From: Haematobia irritans | Taxonomy: Eukaryota; Arthropoda; Insecta; Diptera; Muscidae | NCBI RefSeq assembly: GCF_050003625.1 | Contig: NC_134400.1 | Coordinates: forward strand, 197,917,918 to 197,981,917 | Direction: 5' to 3' | Length of the DNA stretch: 64,000 bases | Shown here: positions 59,266 through 64,000 of the stretch, one piece after another | How positions within the stretch are numbered: position 1 is the first letter of the stretch | Layout of the letters: every line of letters begins with the position of its first letter | The notes under the pieces: model-generated | The model's input: only the letters and a program-made list of their open reading frames with translations | Database searches by the model: none | What the model was told of the DNA's origin: nothing | Translations under genes and position numbers: made by a program

Positions 59266-60289
59266 CCAAAATTTGTAGAATATTTTACCAAAACTCTAAT
59301 TAATTTTCTAAAAAAAAAATTTCTCAAAAGTTTATTTCTATAGAAAATTTGGTAACATTTCATGTCTATTGGAAATTTTGTCAAAATTTTATTTCTATAG
59401 AAAATTTTGTGAAAATTTTATTTCTAAAGAAAATTCTTTGAAAATTTTATATCTATAGAAATTTTGACAAAAAAAAAAAAATTCTTTCTATAAAAAATTT
59501 TCTCAAAATTTTATTTCTATAGAAAATTTGGTCAAAATTGTATTTCTATAGAAAATTTTGTCAAAATGTTATTTATATAGAAAATTTTGTCAAAATTTTA
59601 TTTATATAGAAAATTTTGTCAAAATTTTATTTCTATAGAAAATTTTGTCAACATTTTATTTCCATACAAAATTTTGTCAAAATTTTATTTCTATAGAAAA
59701 TTTTGTCAAAATTTTATTTCTATAGAAAATTTTGTCAACATTTTATTTCTATAGAAAATTTTGTCAAAATATTATTTCTATAGAAAATTTTGTCAAAATT
59801 TTACTTCTATAGAAAACTTTCCCAAAAATTTTATTTCGGTAGAAAATTTTGTGAAAATTTTATTTTTATAGAAAATTTTGTAACAATTTTAGTCTATAGA
59901 AAATTTTGTCAAAATTTTATTTCTATAGAAGATTTTGTCAAAATTTTATTTCTATAGAAAATTTTGTCAAAATTTTACTTCTATAGAAAATTTTTATTCA
60001 AAATTTTATTTCTATAGAAGATTTTGTCAAAATTTTACTTCTATAGAAAACTTTCCCAAAATTTTATTTCTATAGAAAACTTTTGCATAATTTTATTTCT
60101 GTAGAAAAATTTGTCAAAATTTTATTTCTCTAAAAAACTTTGTCAAAATTTTATGTCTCTAAAAAATTTTGTCAAAATTTTATTTCTCTAAAAAATTTTG
60201 TCAACATTTTTAATTTTTATAGAAAATTTTGTCAAAATTTTAGTTCTATAGACATTTTTATCAAAATTGTATTTTTGTTACAAAATTTT
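59266..60289 (+). repeat. 29-bp array
   Basis: About 35 units in the plus orientation, degenerate at both ends. Blocks containing ACTTCTATAGAAAACTTTCCC recur near 59800 and 60030. Confidence 0.9.
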
Positions 60290-60560
60290 TATTTTAGCAA
60301 AAAAATTATTTTTTGTTTCAAAAACACAGTCCATTTCGTTTATATCAATTACTGTTCTTTTCTGACTTTAAGCCTGTAATAAGACACATTTTGTAGTTTC
60401 ATTGCAAATATTTATTATAATAGTATGTAATGTCGAACATCTTTTCCGAATCTTCCGAACAAAAATTGTGGGAAAACAAAAAACTTATTGGTGTTCGGCG
60501 GAAGCGGTGATTGAACCTACGACCGTTTGTATGCAAGGCATACATGCTAGCCGTTTCAAT
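60290..60560 (-). mobile_element. SINE-3, second copy
   Basis: Reverse of the element at 3665-3965: body with GTCCATTTCGTTTATATCAA and TTCCGAATCTTCCGAAC, then the head with the B-box complement TTGAACCTACGACC and the word GCATACATGCTAGCC. The shared head and body in two places confirm a family. Confidence 0.75.
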
Positions 60561-60724
60561 TTATGTTTCCGTTAAAAAAAAAAAAAGCTTTTTACATCGG
60601 CTCATGAACGCCAAAAACTATGCTCTATAAAACTACTACTTAACTGTATATGTTGCTTATGCGTTAGCCATCAACGATAATTGTCTGTTGATGATAATGA
60701 CAATGATATCCAGTGGATATATAT

Positions 60725-61830
60725 CGAACACTTTGTCGAAATATTATTTCTATACAAAAATTTTGTTAAAATTTTACTTGTATAGAAAATTGTGACAAAA
60801 TTTTATTTCTATAGAAAATTTTGTCAAAATTTTATTTCTATACTAAATTTTTGTTAAATTATTAGTTTTATTGACTTTTTTGCAAAATTTTATTCCTATA
60901 GAAAATTTTGTCAAAATATTATTGGTATACAAAATTTTATTTCTATATGAAATTTTAGTTCTATAGATTTTTTTTTAATTTTATTTCTATAGAAAATTTT
61001 GTGAAAATTTTATTTCTATAGAAAATTTAGTGAAAATTTTATTTTTATAGAAAATTTTGTGAAAATTTTATTTCTATAGAAAATTTTGTCAAAATTTTAT
61101 TTCTATAGAAAATTTTGTCAAAATTTTATTTCTATAGTAAATTTTTGTTAAATTGTTAGTTTTATAGACTTTTTTGCAAAATTTTATTCCTAAAGAAAAT
61201 TTTGTCAAAATATTATTTGTATACAATATTTATCGAAATTTTATTTCTATTGAAAATTTTGACAAAATTTTAGTTCTATAGATTTTTTTAAATTTTATTT
61301 CTATAGAAAATTTTGTTAAATTTTTTTTTTCTATAAAACATTTTGTCAACATTTTATTTCTATACAAAATTTTGTCAAAATTTTATTTCTATAGAAAATT
61401 TTGTCAAAATTTTATTTCTATACTAAATTTTTGTTAAATTATTAGTTTTATTGACTTTTTTGCAAAATTTTATTCCTATAGAAAATTTTGTCAAAATATT
61501 ATTGGTATACAAAATTTTATTTCTATATAAAATTTTGTCAAATTATTATTAGTATACAAAATTTTATCATAATTTTATTTCTATATAAAATTTAAAAAAA
61601 GTTTATTTCTATAGAAAATTTTGACAAAATTTTGGTTCTATAGAATTTTTTTTTTAAATTTTATTTCTATAGAAAATTTTGTCAAAATATTATTAGTATA
61701 CAAAACTTTATCGAAATTTTATTTTTATATAAAATTAAAAAAAAAAAAATATTTCTATAGCAAATTTTGACAAGATTTTAGTTCTATAGAATTTTTTTTA
61801 AATTTTATTTGTATACAAAATTTTGTTAGT
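60725..61830 (+). repeat. 29-bp array with 20-unit higher-order repeat
   Basis: The variant block ATTAGTTTTATTGACTTTTT at about 60861 recurs at 61441, an offset of 580, exactly 20 units. A weaker copy lies about midway (61155, about 294). Array growth here went by blocks of about 10 units. Confidence 0.9.
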
Positions 61831-61833
61831 TTT

Positions 61834-64000
61834 TATACCCTCCACCATAGGATGGGGGTATATTAACTTTGTCATTCCGTTTGTAACACATCGAAATATT
61901 GCTCTAAGACCCCATAAAGTATATATATTCTGGGTCGTGGTGAAATTCTGAGTCGATCTAAGCATGTCCGTCCGTCCGTCCGTCTGTCCGTCCGTCCGTC
62001 TGTCCGGCTGTCCGTCCGTCTGTGGAAATCACGCTAACTTCCGAACGAAACAAGCTATCGACTTGAAACTTGGCACAAGTAGTTGTTATTGATGTAGGTC
62101 GGTATTGAAAATGGACCATATCGGACCACGTTTACGTATAGCCCCCATATAAACCGATCCCCAAATTTGGCTTGGGGAGCCTCCCGGAGCAGCAAAATTC
62201 ATCCGATCCGGTTGAAATTTGGTACGTGGTCTTAGTATACGGTCTCTAACAACCATGCACAAATTGGTCCATATCGGTCCATAAATATATATAGCCCCCA
62301 TATAAACCGATCCCCAGATTTGACCTCCGGAGCCTCTTGAAGGGGCAAAATTCATCCGATTCGATTGATATTTGGTACCTGATGTTAGTATATGGTCTCT
62401 AACAACCATGCAAAAATTGGTCCATATCGGTCCATAATTATATATAGCCCCCATATAAACCGATCCCCAGATTTGACCTCCGGAGACTTTTGGAGGGGCA
62501 AAATTCATCCAATCCGGTTGAAATTTGGTACCTGATGTTAGTATACGGCCTCTAACAACCATGCAAACATTGGTCCATATCGGTCCATAATTATATATAG
62601 CTCCCATATAAACCGATCCCCAGATTTGACCACCGGAGCCTCTTGGAGGAGCAAAATTCATCCGATCCGGTTGAAATTTAGTACGTGGTCTTAGTATACG
62701 GTTTTTAACAACCATGCAAAAATTGGTCCATATCGGTCCATAATTATATATAGCCCCCATATAAACCGATCCCCAGATTTGACCTCCGGAGCCTCTTGGA
62801 GGGGCAAAATTCATCCGATCCGGTTGAAATTTGGTACCTGATGTTAGTTTACGGCCTCTCATAACCATGCAAAAATTGGTCCATATCGGTCCATAATTAT
62901 ATATAGCCCCCATATAAACCGATCCCCAGATTTGAACTCCGGAGCCTCTTGGAAGAGCAAAATTCATCCGATCCAGTTGAAATTTGGTACATGGTGTTAG
63001 TATATGGTCTCTAACAACCATGCAAAAATTGGTCCATATCGGTCCATAATTATATATAGTTCCCATATAAACCGTCCCCAGATTTGACGTCCGGAACCTC
63101 TTGGAGGAGCAAAAGTCATCCGATACGGTTGAAATTTGGTACATTTTGTCAATATATGGCCTCTAACAGCCATGTAAAAATTGGTCCATATCGGTCTTTA
63201 GTTATATATAGCCGATGACTTATTACACAAAAATTGGTCCATATCGCCAAAAATAATCTACCAAAACTTTATTTCCATAGAAAATTTTGTCAAATTTTAT
63301 TACTATAGAAAGTTTTGTCAAAATTTTATTTCTATAGAAAGTTTTGTCAAAAGTTTATTTCTATACAAATGTTTGTCAAAATTTTATTTCTATAGAAAAT
63401 TTTGTAATCTTCCTAAACTTTATTTCCATAGAAAATTTTGTCAAATTTTATTACTATAGAAAGTTTTGTTAAAATTTCATTTCTATAGAAAGTTTTGTCA
63501 AAAGTTTATTTCTTTAGAAATGTTTGTCAAAATTTTATTTCTATAGAAAATTTTGTAAAAAATTTATTTCTGTAGAAAGTTTTGTTAACATTTTATTTCT
63601 ATACAAAATTGTGTCAAAATTTTATTTCTATACAATATTTTGTCAACATTTTATTTCTATAGAAATTTTTGTCAAAATTGTATTGCTATAGAAAATTTTG
63701 TCAACATTTTACTTCCATAGAAAATTTTGTCAACATTTTATTTCTATAGAAAATTTTGTCAAGTTTTTATTTCTATAGAAAATTTTGTCAAATTTTTATT
63801 TCTATAGAAAATTTTGTCAAAATTTTATTTCTATAGAAAATTTTGTCAAGGTTTCATTTCTATAGAAAATTTTGTCAAAATTTTATTTCTATAGAAAATT
63901 TTGTCAAACTAGATTATATACATATTTAATCGGCCTTTTTTTGTTTAATATATACCCCGTATGGGCTAACTTACAATTTAGAAGACAGTGTTAAAAAGTT
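61834..64000 (+). mobile_element. Family A Helentron-like element, cut by the window edge
   Basis: 5' hairpin, core, long GTCY microsatellite (61968-62020), about seven 153-bp repeats (62130-63210), bridge phrase GCCAAAAATAATCTACC (63246-63262), 29-bp array (63263-63910), and the start of the 3' end (ACTAGATTATATACATATTT onward). The minus-strand 352-codon open frame at 62086-63144 is made of six 51-residue repeats, for example FQPDRMNFAPPRGSGGQIWG, and is read as a by-product of the repeats. Confidence 0.9.

Noticed and set aside
62086..63144. A 352-codon repetitive protein
   Set aside because: It consists of 51-residue repeats from the 153-bp units of a transposable element, in antisense to the element's own direction, with no start context or domain. 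The observation is kept as a finding, not as a gene.
120..63910. CRISPR array
   Set aside because: Regular repeats of 29 bp suggest it by length, but there are no unique spacers; units are directly adjacent. The region is also clearly eukaryotic.

Overview
This window shows an AT-rich, repeat-saturated animal nuclear region with no bacterial features: no operons, no ribosome binding sites, no CRISPR array, no rRNA gene. The repeat types point to a higher fly, most likely a muscoid/calyptrate relative of Musca or Stomoxys. They are mini-me/DINE-1-like elements with GTCY microsatellites, Tc1/mariner elements of types DD34D, DD37E and DD41D, and tRNA-derived SINEs. The species is an inference; the repeat classes are read from the sequence. 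I recognise no host protein-coding gene. One 185-base stretch (50961-51145, minus) looks like a possible exon.

Three things dominate. (1) A 29-bp minisatellite with two dyad axes per unit makes up roughly 25 kb (about 40%) of the window. It lies in some twenty arrays on either strand, the largest at 12480-17185, 31604-33840, 35851-40330 and 48250-50395. (2) Helentron-type non-autonomous elements (HINE/DINE-1/mini-me-like) occur in at least four diverged families, here named A, B, A' and C. Family A has the order: 5' hairpin, GTCY microsatellite, 153-bp tandem repeats, 29-bp array, 3' end with a hairpin and terminal ACTTG. All four families keep a 153-bp period although their repeat sequences differ. 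(3) Nested TIR transposons and SINEs serve as internal rulers, because their interrupted copies show exactly where later elements went in.

Layout: 1-2.9 kb, family A 3' ends, a SINE fragment and a CGTGA-rich patch. 3.1-7.3 kb, two SINEs interrupted by a TA-flanked TIR element and by a hAT-like element with a perfect 8-bp target duplication. 7.3-9.1 kb, a complete family A element. 9.1-11 kb, largely unique. 11-18.3 kb, a giant 29-bp array with a family A head. 19.7-23.2 kb, a dead mariner split by a complete family A element. 23.2-29.6 kb, two family B elements and inverted 29-bp arrays. 29.6-33.8 kb, a mariner relic, an 840-bp tandem duplication and an array. 33.8-35.8 kb, unique. 35.8-42.5 kb, arrays and unique sequence. 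42.5-45.5 kb, a Helitron-like repeat block and a DD41D element. 46.4-50.4 kb, array. 50.5-52.6 kb, a full-length SINE and the candidate exon. 52.6-57.8 kb, a DD37E element carrying two Helentron insertions. 57.8-64 kb, more family A elements, arrays and a SINE.

The elements do not form a metabolic or genetic pathway; their relation is one of nested insertion and local repeat expansion. Most open reading frames in the window are by-products of the repeats. The 153-bp unit is exactly 51 codons, and three 29-bp units make 29 codons, so both can give long open frames without being genes.
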